Source: Legionellaceae bacterium
Lineage (GTDB): Bacteria; Pseudomonadota; Gammaproteobacteria; Legionellales; Legionellaceae
Reading direction: 5' to 3'
Assembly (NCBI GenBank): GCA_029210265.1
Contig: JARGNP010000001.1
Location: 205,442 to 269,441 of the forward strand
Length of the DNA stretch: 64,000 nt
Every line of letters starts with the position of its first letter. Positions within the stretch are counted from its first letter, which is position 1. The notes under the pieces were generated by a model. That model ran no database searches, was not told where the DNA came from, and worked only from the letters and a program-made list of their open reading frames with translations. The position numbers were made by a program, and so were the translations under genes. Below, piece by piece: positions 34,450-44,326 of the stretch.

Positions 34450-34641
34450 AAAGGACATCCACGTGTAAAAAAAGTATAAGTTAGCATAATCAATGCTAAT
34501 CGATCATAATAACACCTGTGACCAAAAAAAGGAAGCTTTGGCTTTATTGAGGGCATTAGATCCAGGGTTGTGCTTGAAAGTACTGATAATCAAGTAGCGC
34601 CAGTTATATTTCTTACACAGAGTATGATCCAAACTCAGAGT

Positions 34642-37600
34642 CTAAGAAAATACAGTAATTTCAGGGATAGAAATACCTATGTTTTGCGATATATTCGCGG
34701 AATCGCAATGAAACAGCCCAAACTTCATGATATGCGCTATACGCGGGTACTTATATCCTGACATATCATGCTGCTCAGCAGGTGTGTTTTCTGTTTCTAG
34801 TTCACTTTCACTCTCATGAAGTGGCGGAGCAATGCCTTCGGGGAAGACATCGGGTAGTTTAATGCTAGCCATGTGAGTCAATAAAGCATGCCCCATGGAG
34901 GTGAGGGCTGTTACAGCAAAAAGGCTCGTGATGATTAAAACATTGAATTGGAAGAAAGCAAGATTAAATACAAGTAACGCGGTATAGGCGATTGCTGCAC
35001 TTAACCATCGTGCTTCTAACCACTGAAGTACAAACATCGCATGAGTAAATTCAGGTGTTTCAGCCGGCTTTTCTTTGAGCTTAGGTAAGAGCGCTGCGCG
35101 ATGAGTGCTGATATGATTCGGCTGCAAATGATAGGTTTGCTTCAAGTTCTGAAATGTCTGACTGGTATCGGCGGCTATACGATCGCAATCTTGTTGATAC
35201 GTATCTAGCACACGTTTTGGAGCCTGGATTGCAATGGGTAAGTCTTCTAGGTTTTCGGTGTTTAGCCAACGGTTTAAATCAAGGAAGGTGCCATCCTGGG
35301 GAAGTTGTGATAAAAACTCGTAAAACTTAGGATGTGCAATAACCTGAAGTAATTTTAATAAATCTTCAAAACGACAACCTTTGAACTGTGTTGCAAAATT
35401 TTCTGGCAAAGATTCTAGACGCTCAAGCATACGGTCATTCAGATCATCCTCGATGAGATCTTTGATGAAATCTGATTTGAGCAGGGTTTTAATAAGGGTC
35501 ATCACGATTTCAGGCTCAGCAAGCTCTCGAATATTTCTGTCACGATACGCATCAAGTGCGCTCATGATATCAGGGAGGACTTTTAACATAGATTCCATTT
35601 GCCAGTCTTGAGATTCACCTAGTTTATTGATGATGGCTAAGATAGCTTGATTTTTTAACAGTGGTGAGAGCGTATCCATCAACTCACCGACGGTCATGTT
35701 CTCCGGGTTTTCTTGCGTAAAGATTGTAACTGCACGCGCTATATCTTCAAATGCCTCGTCCAGGCCTATCAAAACTTGAACCATGGTGGATTCTGAGTCT
35801 GCAAATAAATATTTAACTAAGCTTTTTAAGCAAGAAAAAACGGGCGGTATGATAAATCGATTAATAATAAAAGATACCGGGCCTGCAGCAAAGGCCGAGC
35901 CCCAATAAAGATAAGAGAGGGCTGACAATGCAGTTTGAATGTTATTCCACCAACGCTGTAACCATTCAACGCGAAAATCAGGCGGTGTGATGTCATCCCA
36001 GCGGCGTTCGTGTATCTGTATTTTTGTCAAGTTGAGATAGTCCAGACAAAATACTTTTAATTGTTCTATTTTCTCACTCGGAAACAGTTGAGTTATACTA
36101 AATGATGATGTTTCCGATGGCGTGGATTCTTGTGGGTTTAAGTCTAAGTCATGTTCACCGCCTAACATCGCCGTTTGCCAATCAAAATCTTGAATGGTTG
36201 TTTGTATTTCGGTGATACCATCGACGAGATGATTCACATGAAGTAAGCCCCGTTGTTCCAGCGCATTTGCTGTGGCAACTCTCAGGCTACATTCATCTTC
36301 AATGTACGGTTGAAAGGCCTGCATGACATCATCACTTGCATGTAAGGCAAGTGCGACATTTTGATGGCCTGCTGCTTGCCAACCGCTGGCACATAGTTCA
36401 CTTAACGTAGTTAAATGACGCAAGCTTAAGTCGTCAGGAATCGATAATCCAAGCTCGTCGGTTATCAAGTGAAGGCGTATTAATGGCTCAATCGCTTCGA
36501 AATTATTCAGTGCTTGCTGAGGAAGCAGTATATCCTGTTGCTCATGATAAGCCTCGATAGAAGCTTGTATAAAGTCTTCTTCCTCTTCTTTTGATAGTTC
36601 TGTTTTTTTGCCTAAGAGAGCTGTATATTTTTGTTCTAAGGCTTGGTTAAAGTCGCGTAAGCATTGTTTAAGTGTTGTGTCAGAGATGAGTGACGCAAAT
36701 GAACCATGCTGTTGCTCATAGAGCGTATCGGCTCTTTCTCGTAAACCTAGGATGTGTTTGGAGACAATAAAGTGACGGACTTCTTCCAGTAAGCGAGTTT
36801 TCATCCGTTCAAGTTGACGGTGCTTAGAGACGAGGGCTTGATGCGCTTTAAAACGCTCAGCCGGATCGTTAGGTGATGCAGTTTCTGTTTCTTCAGTAAG
36901 CTTTGTCTGATTGATGATATGGCAGTATTGGCCTGGCCGGCCATTTCTTGCAACACGTCCTTCAATTTGAGTGGCTTCTTCTTCCGTGATATCTGTTGCG
37001 GTATTGATCAGAAAAACTTCGCCTTCAATATCCGTCCCTCGAGATAGACTAGGGTTAGAAACCGTGACAACGGCTTGTTGGCCTGCGCGATGAACCACAC
37101 CATGCTCAGAACTACCGGATGCAGCGTGACCATCATAAGCTTGTAATAATAACTCCGGTGCATGTTGATGTAGATATGCATGCATGGCTTCCATATCTCT
37201 GGGGGAGTCTGTGATGATTAATATGGGTTGTTCGGGATCTGTACGCCTTCTATCGAGTAGTATAGTGAGCGTTTGTGCGAGTACATCTTCTTCACGATTG
37301 ACAAGGGTTACGCCTAAATTCTCGGAGCGATCAGGGTGAAAAATAGGATAGTGGTAAGCACGTAGGCCATGATGACTCGCAAACTCTTGTAATGCTCGCG
37401 GTGAGCCGGGTGTTCCTGTCCAGCCGTAAATCAATCCGCCATTCAGACGGTATTGATCAAAAAAGTTTTTAGCTGAGATAACTAATAATGTTTGTGTGAT
37501 GGCTTGTTTTAAAAACGTAATTTCACCGGGAGCGAGTTGCCCGTCACAATATTCATGTAATAGTTCTTGAACGCCGTTACCGAAGCGTACCGAGGGCTCA

Positions 37601-40600
37601 GGACGCTTGGTGCCAACGTTCATAATAGGAGCGGCGTATTGGCTATCTGATCCACGTTCACTTGCTGTTTTTATAACGTTACGGTAATCAATGCCTTTGG
37701 TTAAGGCTTCAGGAATACGTGAAGAATCTAAGAGTAAGCATATGGTTTCTTTATAATTACGCTCAAGAATTTTAATAAAATCCAATCGCTTTTTATCATG
37801 GTGATTTTCTTTAAAATAAGTGAAGAAATTTAAAACATCTTCTGGTTTATCGCAAAAATTATTTAAATAACGTGTTTCGTCTTTTACAAATTCAAGCAAG
37901 GTTTTAAATACGGCTGACCAGGATTGTAGATCTTGGAAAATCGGGTCAAGCACGCCTGCTAAACGATATTGAATCGTGGTGGTGAGCGTGGCGTCGATTT
38001 CATCACAGAGCAGCGCGACGCGTTTGGGAAGCTGTTTTTTCTTCAAGACAATGTTGGCACGAAAAAAGCTAAAATGTGCTGGCGTACCATGATGAATACC
38101 GCCTTTGATATAGTGCTTAACCGGTGTGCCGGGTTGAATGGTCTGTTCAGCATAAGGCACGCCTAATGCATCGTATAGACCGCTGAACTTGAGTAAACCC
38201 ACTTCAGCCAAAATATCATTTTCTGTTGCTATATCAACGGTCCAACCAGCCGCGCACAGCATAAGTGCACTGATTTCTGAAATAATACTTTTACCTCCGC
38301 CCGTTTTAACGCCTTGTATCTGGGCATTTGGAGCGCGGAGCTGATGTAATTGACATAATAATTGAGGCTCCCGTGGAAATTTGTTGACGGGGGAACGAAA
38401 CATGGCTTCGGCAATCAAGGCTAAGAGCATCAAGCGATAGCTATGCTTTTTATCATCATTGAGTGAATTATCTTGTAGTTTGTGTGAAAGACGTTGGTAC
38501 AGTACTTTTCGCTGTGGCTCACTTAACTCACATAGCGTCAGCGCTCTAGATTCTTGATGAATATCTGTGCTGATTAAGACAGGGTTGGTCTGCATATAAG
38601 ACATCATGGTTTGATAGTCTTGTAATAAAGCATCTTGTTCAGTTTGATTTAAAAGCTGTTCTTCGGCGTCTTCTGGTACAGATTTAAAACAAATCTCTGC
38701 AATGTATGCTTGAACACGCGTGATATCAATCTCAAAACGCGTTGTGTTTGTATTGACGTTGAAGTGCTCGTGTTCTAAGCAATGCAGCTGATGAGGGATA
38801 TCTTCACTGTCTAGGACCTGCATTATACGTGTAATATCAATATGATGCGTCGTAACCAAACCTGCTAATTGTCTTGCAACAGGTAGGGGGAGATCCTGCA
38901 TTTTCAGAAGTAATGCTTGCATGGTTAGTGCTTCAGCCGTATGGCCATATAACGCTAAAGCAAGTGATGAGATATGCGGTATAAGGCTTGGTTGGCATGT
39001 CGCAAGAAGAGCATTGAGTTCCGTAAATTCTGTTTGCGGGTCGTCTTTCCACACGTTTTGGATGAGATCCAAAGGGAAACGGTTTGCTTGAAGTAAGTCG
39101 GCGAGGCCTTGAAGCTGCTTTAAATTTAATGTGTATATTAAATAAAAAGGTCGATTAGATTCTGTGATATCTGTCGGAATTGAGCTAAGCAACGTGAGTA
39201 GAGTGTCGCGTACCAGAAGGCCATCGTTTTGCTGAACTAGTGTTTCAGTGATTTCGAGCAGCGGTATCAACAGCCAGGGTTGTGGTTGCACGAAATAAGT
39301 TGTACAAATGAGTTTTAATGCATGATTTGATGAGGGGTTTTTTAATAGTGATTGATGATTTGTTAGGGCAGCAAAAACCTGAGCCATGGTTGTTGGCTGG
39401 TATTGTGGTTCGCTGCGTAATTGGTTAATTAAGCTTAACAACGTTTCACCAGAAGATAGATTCACATGTTGTTCTAGACATTGTACAAGCGGCTTCCAAA
39501 GTTGTTGAATATCTTGATTGAGTACAAGTATAAAATACTGCTCTATAAGTATGTCGATCTTAGGCATATCACGTATAAGATCTTGCATGTTGAGCTTTGG
39601 ATAAACTTTTTGTAACCAGCTGAATAAAAACTTACTGCTCCAAGAAATCCAATCGGCACGCATGCTTGATCGGATTTCTTGATGCACGTGGGTACGCCAG
39701 CCTATAATTTTGGTTATTATCAACTCAAGCAGGAGCTCGGGATGTTCGCGATAGATATACTTGCAATTTAAAAGCTCATGTTTATTCAGCAGCAGGAACG
39801 CTGAGAGTTGTTTTGTTGAAAAAGCTTTTTTGAATACAGGCGGCACGGTAGCATAGCTGGTTGGTACAGCTTTCAAACCTACAGCATCGAGTAAGTTATG
39901 GGCCAGGTGTCCGAGCGTTGAGCTGTGGTGGTTCGCCTCTTTGCTATCTAAAACTTTTTTATAGAGCGTCCAAAGACTTTGATTGCCGGTAAGTGCGCGA
40001 TAGTTCAAAGTTTCTAGGCAATCAATAAAGTCTCTTAGACACATTTGGATCGTGGCACGGTATTCACCGTTGATTTTTCCTAACATAATTTGATGGCGAT
40101 TAGGTGTGTTGCTATGCATGTATTGCATTTTTTCGACGCCGGTTTGATAGAGCTTTTGGCCTAGAAAGGCCATAAATTTCTTGGGTAAACGGTCGGCATC
40201 AATATCTTGCGTGTAGTATTCACCCGTATGATTGAGTACAAAATAAGTGAATAAGAGTTGTTTGAAATAGCTATAAACAGGATCGGTTTGTTCGGATTTA
40301 ATATGATCAAGCGCACGATAAAACGTCATGGCCTCTCGCAGTGTTGTTCCACCTAAGTAGCGAAACGTTTTGATACGTAAGCCGGAATATATCGACTGAT
40401 TGTCGTTTGTTTGGCTGCTTGCTTGATGCATGCATTCTTCATGTAATAAGGCACGCAGTTGGTTTTCAGATATATCATAACTGGATGTAAAATGATCGGT
40501 ATAAGGAAAATTATCTGAATGAGCCTGTAGGTAAAGCTTTGAGATCGTACCTTGCATATCTCGTGTAACGAGCTTAAAGCGATCATGCGTTAACATATAA

Positions 40601-43341
40601 GGAGCATCCGTCCATAACAGTGATAGACCCCATTCCTGAAGTTGCTCTTCGAGCGTATGATGCTTGATAGCTTGCGATATGAGCGTTTCTAAGCCCGTAA
40701 ATATAGTACTTGCGCAATAAACCGGTTGTAAGTCAAAACCTTTTTTAATACATAAATGTGTGATAAACAGATTTAGTAGTCGCTGAGTTTCTGTTGTCGA
40801 TTGTTGCGTGTAAGCATGAATTAATCGCTTGATATTTAACCATGTTTGTTTGAGGCTTTGCATCTCATGTTTACGAATCGTTATATTAAGTCGCGCAGCA
40901 TGCACTAAAAAATGATAAGCAAACGTGTGATAATGAGACCATTCATGCTTATGATCGACAGGGGCTGTCTGCTTGAGCAAGGTTAGGAAAGGACTGATTG
41001 TTTGATGCGTTGTGGTAGGTTTAATAGTGTGGTGGTTGTTTGCGCTTGAGGCAGCGCTGATACTCAATGAGGTATTGAATGAGCGCTCTACATGAATATC
41101 AAGTAGATCAGATACAGCGGTGACGGTTTGAGCGTACTTAAAATAGATACAGTAAAAATGCTCCAGTAAGTCGCGGTCTGCCAGGCAGTCTAGTAAATCT
41201 ATGAAATGGTTTAACTGGTGTGAATAGCCACTGACCATGAGATAAGTCATCATTTTTAGATGATCATGCTGAGCATCAGCAAGGTATACAGCAAACGCAT
41301 CCCAATTAGATAAATCTTTTTCTTTGCAATGAAATTCAATGAGTCTGCGAAGCTGTGCGAGCGCTAAGTTTGCGTCATGAGCAGGTTTTTCGATCATTTG
41401 ATTATCAAAAAGATTGAGGCATGCTTGGGCTGCCTCCAGCAGTTGTATGCGCTCATGGTTTGATTGTACCAAATTTAAATCGTCATCTCGCAGTAGTGCC
41501 GGGATAGAGAGTAAATTTTGGTAGCCTGATGATGTTGAGCCTTTTGCTATGATGGGTAATATAGCCGGGATCGTATATTTCGAGTGGCTTACAAGTTGGC
41601 CGGAATAGCCAATTAAAGTCGTAAATTTATAGTATGTGCTCATAGCCAACATACCAAACCCTTTGTCAATGATTTGGGAATCACGATCAAGACCATCGGC
41701 CAATTGTTCAATATTACCTAAGATGTCATCGATGATGATGTTGTCCATGTATATAAAAGAACCATGTTTTAAACCACGAAATTCAGGGGATAATTTATGG
41801 CGTCCGTATAGAGTCGATGCAATGCGATCTGCCACAGGTTGGCTTTTGTAAACACGTGTCCAAAAATCTGTGTTTTCATGGTGTTTCGTCAAGAAATGAT
41901 TGTCATGATAGAGCTTGTAGTAGCTTTCATCTTCTCCTCTATACGCCATTGTATAGCGCCCGAATGCGTAACTCCTTAATTTCTCGGAGAAACCCATCAT
42001 GCCGGTCTTGTCTCTAAATGGATTGAGATAGCTACTGTCATGCTGATGCTGATGCTGATGCTGTTGTGTTGCGGCTTGGTCCATCGTTTCATGCTGTTGC
42101 ATGGTTTGTGTCTGTGTCTGTGTCTGTGTCTGTGTCTGTTGGTGTGATGTAGACTGTGTTTCTTCTAATAAATGCGTGTGTGTCAGGCATGTTGACGTTT
42201 TTAACGCTGTTACATCAAGCTGTTTTGACTCGCGATACTGAGTATTTTGTTCTGCAGCTGCCTTGATAATATAGTCACTGTTACGCTGTTCTTCGGGGCT
42301 AGATGCCCTGTGGGAACGTTGGGGCAGGCTGGGTGTGCCTTTACTTGCTTGAATCGTGTGCAACACGGTCGCGGCAATTGCAGGAGACGATAAATAATAT
42401 CCAACACTATGCTTTAAAGGAACAAACGTATCGTCAACGCCTTCTTGCTCGTTAAGCGATTCAATCTCCCAGTTTTGTATATTAGACTCTATAAGCAAAA
42501 AAACATGGGGAAGAACGTGGCAGTTATATTTTTTTAATAATTCAATCATATCTTGATGTATTTCTTGACGAATATCAGGTGAATCAAATGCGCTGTTTTC
42601 TATAATAATACGGCATTCACGCAACGCTTTATGCTCAGAGAGATTACGTATAATCGTACAGAATAAAATAGCGGTATCTCGACGCGTTAGTGTCGTTATT
42701 GGGCTAAAACGTAGATTTAACAGCTGTTGGTTTGTGTTGTGAGAGCTATAAATATAACCCGAAGCTTCGGGTACCGAATCAAATAATATCACGTTGTCGG
42801 GCGATATTTGTTCTGGGTTGTATTTTAAAGATTCACTGTGTTTTTGTTCGTTGCGGTAAGCTTTTGAAAGCTGGTATGAGAAAAATTTTGTGTGGGCTTC
42901 GAATTCTTCTGAGTTATACGTAAAATAATCGACACCGAGGCGAGCATGTTTGGGAGGCCCAATCTCGTTTTCTACTCGAAAAACATCGACATGATTAATA
43001 ATAAGCTGATGCTCTGTACCACGTCGAATACATCTTAGCCAATGTAGGATGTTTGTTAATAACTTCTCCCACTGAGGGAGCATGTCACTGGGAAAACCGC
43101 ATGTACTTTCCCAATCAGCCAAGCTCAACAAGTTAAGATAGAAGGTTGTCGGTAGCTGCTCTGCGGGACCTAGGCCAAGTGAATGGCGTAAAGTCGGTAG
43201 GGTGTCTGTAAAATTGAAATCTGAGCTTGATAAAAACGTTGCGCGATTCTCAATGAACGCCTCAATCCACTGGCGTATAAAAGGCGTAATATCTAAGATA
43301 TTATCTGTGCCCGATCGATGTAGTGCAGTGTTTGTCGGCAT
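34642..43341 (-). CDS. Giant SecA-like DEAD-motor protein (2,899 aa)
   Basis: One uninterrupted frame of 8.7 kb. The motor core is SecA-like: Walker A GVKTGGGKSII (residues 1677-1687; SecA has MKTGEGKT), CDEIDATLT at about 1779 (DEAD-like), GLIYGWTGTPGS near 1970, and QIEGRVARNGRPGQ at 2125 (motif VI; SecA has GRAGRQGD). Core spacing matches SecA motors but with large insertions. The N-terminal 1,600 residues are helical and unrecognised, with Gln-Thr and Gln-His microsatellite repeats at about 400-435. The C-terminal third has two hydrophobic regions (about 2480 and 2800) that may insert in a membrane. True SecA is about 900 residues, so this is a specialised relative, not the housekeeping secretion motor. 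Its substrate is unknown; a host-directed or DNA/protein-moving role is possible. Confidence 0.75.
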   Translation of the reverse strand: MPTNTALHRSGTDNILDITPFIRQWIEAFIENRATFLSSSDFNFTDTLPTLRHSLGLGPAEQLPTTFYLNLLSLADWESTCGFPSDMLPQWEKLLTNILHWLRCIRRGTEHQLIINHVDVFRVENEIGPPKHARLGVDYFTYNSEEFEAHTKFFSYQLSKAYRNEQKHSESLKYNPEQISPDNVILFDSVPEASGYIYSSHNTNQQLLNLRFSPITTLTRRDTAILFCTIIRNLSEHKALRECRIIIENSAFDSPDIRQEIHQDMIELLKKYNCHVLPHVFLLIESNIQNWEIESLNEQEGVDDTFVPLKHSVGYYLSSPAIAATVLHTIQASKGTPSLPQRSHRASSPEEQRNSDYIIKAAAEQNTQYRESKQLDVTALKTSTCLTHTHLLEETQSTSHQQTQTQTQTQTQTMQQHETMDQAATQQHQHQHQHDSSYLNPFRDKTGMMGFSEKLRSYAFGRYTMAYRGEDESYYKLYHDNHFLTKHHENTDFWTRVYKSQPVADRIASTLYGRHKLSPEFRGLKHGSFIYMDNIIIDDILGNIEQLADGLDRDSQIIDKGFGMLAMSTYYKFTTLIGYSGQLVSHSKYTIPAILPIIAKGSTSSGYQNLLSIPALLRDDDLNLVQSNHERIQLLEAAQACLNLFDNQMIEKPAHDANLALAQLRRLIEFHCKEKDLSNWDAFAVYLADAQHDHLKMMTYLMVSGYSHQLNHFIDLLDCLADRDLLEHFYCIYFKYAQTVTAVSDLLDIHVERSFNTSLSISAASSANNHHTIKPTTTHQTISPFLTLLKQTAPVDHKHEWSHYHTFAYHFLVHAARLNITIRKHEMQSLKQTWLNIKRLIHAYTQQSTTETQRLLNLFITHLCIKKGFDLQPVYCASTIFTGLETLISQAIKHHTLEEQLQEWGLSLLWTDAPYMLTHDRFKLVTRDMQGTISKLYLQAHSDNFPYTDHFTSSYDISENQLRALLHEECMHQASSQTNDNQSIYSGLRIKTFRYLGGTTLREAMTFYRALDHIKSEQTDPVYSYFKQLLFTYFVLNHTGEYYTQDIDADRLPKKFMAFLGQKLYQTGVEKMQYMHSNTPNRHQIMLGKINGEYRATIQMCLRDFIDCLETLNYRALTGNQSLWTLYKKVLDSKEANHHSSTLGHLAHNLLDAVGLKAVPTSYATVPPVFKKAFSTKQLSAFLLLNKHELLNCKYIYREHPELLLELIITKIIGWRTHVHQEIRSSMRADWISWSSKFLFSWLQKVYPKLNMQDLIRDMPKIDILIEQYFILVLNQDIQQLWKPLVQCLEQHVNLSSGETLLSLINQLRSEPQYQPTTMAQVFAALTNHQSLLKNPSSNHALKLICTTYFVQPQPWLLIPLLEITETLVQQNDGLLVRDTLLTLLSSIPTDITESNRPFYLIYTLNLKQLQGLADLLQANRFPLDLIQNVWKDDPQTEFTELNALLATCQPSLIPHISSLALALYGHTAEALTMQALLLKMQDLPLPVARQLAGLVTTHHIDITRIMQVLDSEDIPHQLHCLEHEHFNVNTNTTRFEIDITRVQAYIAEICFKSVPEDAEEQLLNQTEQDALLQDYQTMMSYMQTNPVLISTDIHQESRALTLCELSEPQRKVLYQRLSHKLQDNSLNDDKKHSYRLMLLALIAEAMFRSPVNKFPREPQLLCQLHQLRAPNAQIQGVKTGGGKSIISEISALMLCAAGWTVDIATENDILAEVGLLKFSGLYDALGVPYAEQTIQPGTPVKHYIKGGIHHGTPAHFSFFRANIVLKKKQLPKRVALLCDEIDATLTTTIQYRLAGVLDPIFQDLQSWSAVFKTLLEFVKDETRYLNNFCDKPEDVLNFFTYFKENHHDKKRLDFIKILERNYKETICLLLDSSRIPEALTKGIDYRNVIKTASERGSDSQYAAPIMNVGTKRPEPSVRFGNGVQELLHEYCDGQLAPGEITFLKQAITQTLLVISAKNFFDQYRLNGGLIYGWTGTPGSPRALQEFASHHGLRAYHYPIFHPDRSENLGVTLVNREEDVLAQTLTILLDRRRTDPEQPILIITDSPRDMEAMHAYLHQHAPELLLQAYDGHAASGSSEHGVVHRAGQQAVVTVSNPSLSRGTDIEGEVFLINTATDITEEEATQIEGRVARNGRPGQYCHIINQTKLTEETETASPNDPAERFKAHQALVSKHRQLERMKTRLLEEVRHFIVSKHILGLRERADTLYEQQHGSFASLISDTTLKQCLRDFNQALEQKYTALLGKKTELSKEEEEDFIQASIEAYHEQQDILLPQQALNNFEAIEPLIRLHLITDELGLSIPDDLSLRHLTTLSELCASGWQAAGHQNVALALHASDDVMQAFQPYIEDECSLRVATANALEQRGLLHVNHLVDGITEIQTTIQDFDWQTAMLGGEHDLDLNPQESTPSETSSFSITQLFPSEKIEQLKVFCLDYLNLTKIQIHERRWDDITPPDFRVEWLQRWWNNIQTALSALSYLYWGSAFAAGPVSFIINRFIIPPVFSCLKSLVKYLFADSESTMVQVLIGLDEAFEDIARAVTIFTQENPENMTVGELMDTLSPLLKNQAILAIINKLGESQDWQMESMLKVLPDIMSALDAYRDRNIRELAEPEIVMTLIKTLLKSDFIKDLIEDDLNDRMLERLESLPENFATQFKGCRFEDLLKLLQVIAHPKFYEFLSQLPQDGTFLDLNRWLNTENLEDLPIAIQAPKRVLDTYQQDCDRIAADTSQTFQNLKQTYHLQPNHISTHRAALLPKLKEKPAETPEFTHAMFVLQWLEARWLSAAIAYTALLVFNLAFFQFNVLIITSLFAVTALTSMGHALLTHMASIKLPDVFPEGIAPPLHESESELETENTPAEQHDMSGYKYPRIAHIMKFGLFHCDSANISQNIGISIPEITVFS
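42041..42139. repeat. Coding microsatellites in the giant gene
   Basis: Two simple repeats lie close together: about three and a half CTGATG units (42041-42063; Gln-His on the minus strand) and about five TGTCTG units (42107-42139; Gln-Thr). Six-base units keep the frame, so copy-number change would alter protein length without turning the gene off. Confidence 0.7.
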
Positions 43342-43499
43342 ACGAGACCATCAAGAAGAAAGACAGGTGGGGTTAATATAACACATTGTGCGTATAAAAT
43401 GCAATCACATTGGGCTGTAAGGCACCTTAACTCGTTAAACTTGGCATGGGCTATATTGAGTAAGTATGATAGCATGATGCAATCAATTCAAGGAGTGTT

Positions 43500-44315
43500 A
43501 TGCGGCGTGTAGCGGTGGCTCAGCTGGTTTCGTCAGATAATCTAGACGAAAATCTAAACGTACTTCACGGGCTATTTTCGCAAGCTTCGGATGCAGGCGC
43601 TCAGCTTTTGGTTTTGCCTGAAAACTTTGCATTTATGGGGCGAGATGAGCTGGGTACACTTGCTTTGGTTGAAGCTGAATCAAAGCCTGAAGGCACAGGT
43701 CTTATTCAACAGACACTCAGCAACTTATCATGTGAGTATAATATTTGGGTGGTTGCAGGAACCGTGCCGCTTAAAGCCCCTGATGGGCGCGCATGGGCGA
43801 GCTCACTTGTATTTAATTCAGAAGGCGTACAAGTCGCGCGGTATGATAAGATTCATCTGTTTGATGTTGAGCTATCAGAAGGTGAGATATATCAAGAATC
43901 GAAAACTTACGCGTCAGGAACAAAGCCTGTCGTGGTTGATACTCCTATCGGTCGCCTAGGTTTGAGTGTTTGTTATGACGTGCGATTTCCAGAGCTATAT
44001 CGCGAGCTTGTGAATCAAGGTGCCGAAGTATTTACAATGGTCGCGGCATTTACGGCAACAACAGGAGCCGCGCATTGGCATACTTTATTACGCGCACGTG
44101 CGATTGAAAACATGAGTTATATGCTTGCTTCAGACCAAGGTGGCATGCACGCAAACGGACGAGAAACCTACGGCCATAGTTTGATTGTAGACCCATGGGG
44201 TAAAATATTATCAGAAATAAAACATGGCACGGGGCTGATTTTTACTGATATTGATTTAGAATACTTACACGAACGACGCGCGGCTTTTCCGTGCCTTGAT
44301 CACCGAATACTCTAG
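43500..44315 (+). CDS. Carbon-nitrogen hydrolase, Nit-type (271 aa)
   Basis: The catalytic triad of the nitrilase superfamily is visible: Glu in [12 protein letters not shown], Lys in [13 protein letters not shown], and Cys in [18 protein letters not shown]. The sequence order and length match the Nit1/Nit2 branch, which includes deaminated-glutathione amidase (repair of dGSH). A good AGGAG precedes the ATG at 43500. tldD follows 11 bases downstream, an arrangement seen in other gammaproteobacteria. The protein is expected to be cytoplasmic; the exact amide substrate cannot be proved from sequence. Confidence 0.9.
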   Translation: MRRVAVAQLVSSDNLDENLNVLHGLFSQASDAGAQLLVLPENFAFMGRDELGTLALVEAESKPEGTGLIQQTLSNLSCEYNIWVVAGTVPLKAPDGRAWASSLVFNSEGVQVARYDKIHLFDVELSEGEIYQESKTYASGTKPVVVDTPIGRLGLSVCYDVRFPELYRELVNQGAEVFTMVAAFTATTGAAHWHTLLRARAIENMSYMLASDQGGMHANGRETYGHSLIVDPWGKILSEIKHGTGLIFTDIDLEYLHERRAAFPCLDHRIL

Positions 44316-44326
44316 AGGAGCTTGAT

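Noticed and set aside
42041-42139. CRISPR array
   Set aside because: Repeats are six-base and contiguous, with no spacers; they are coding microsatellites.
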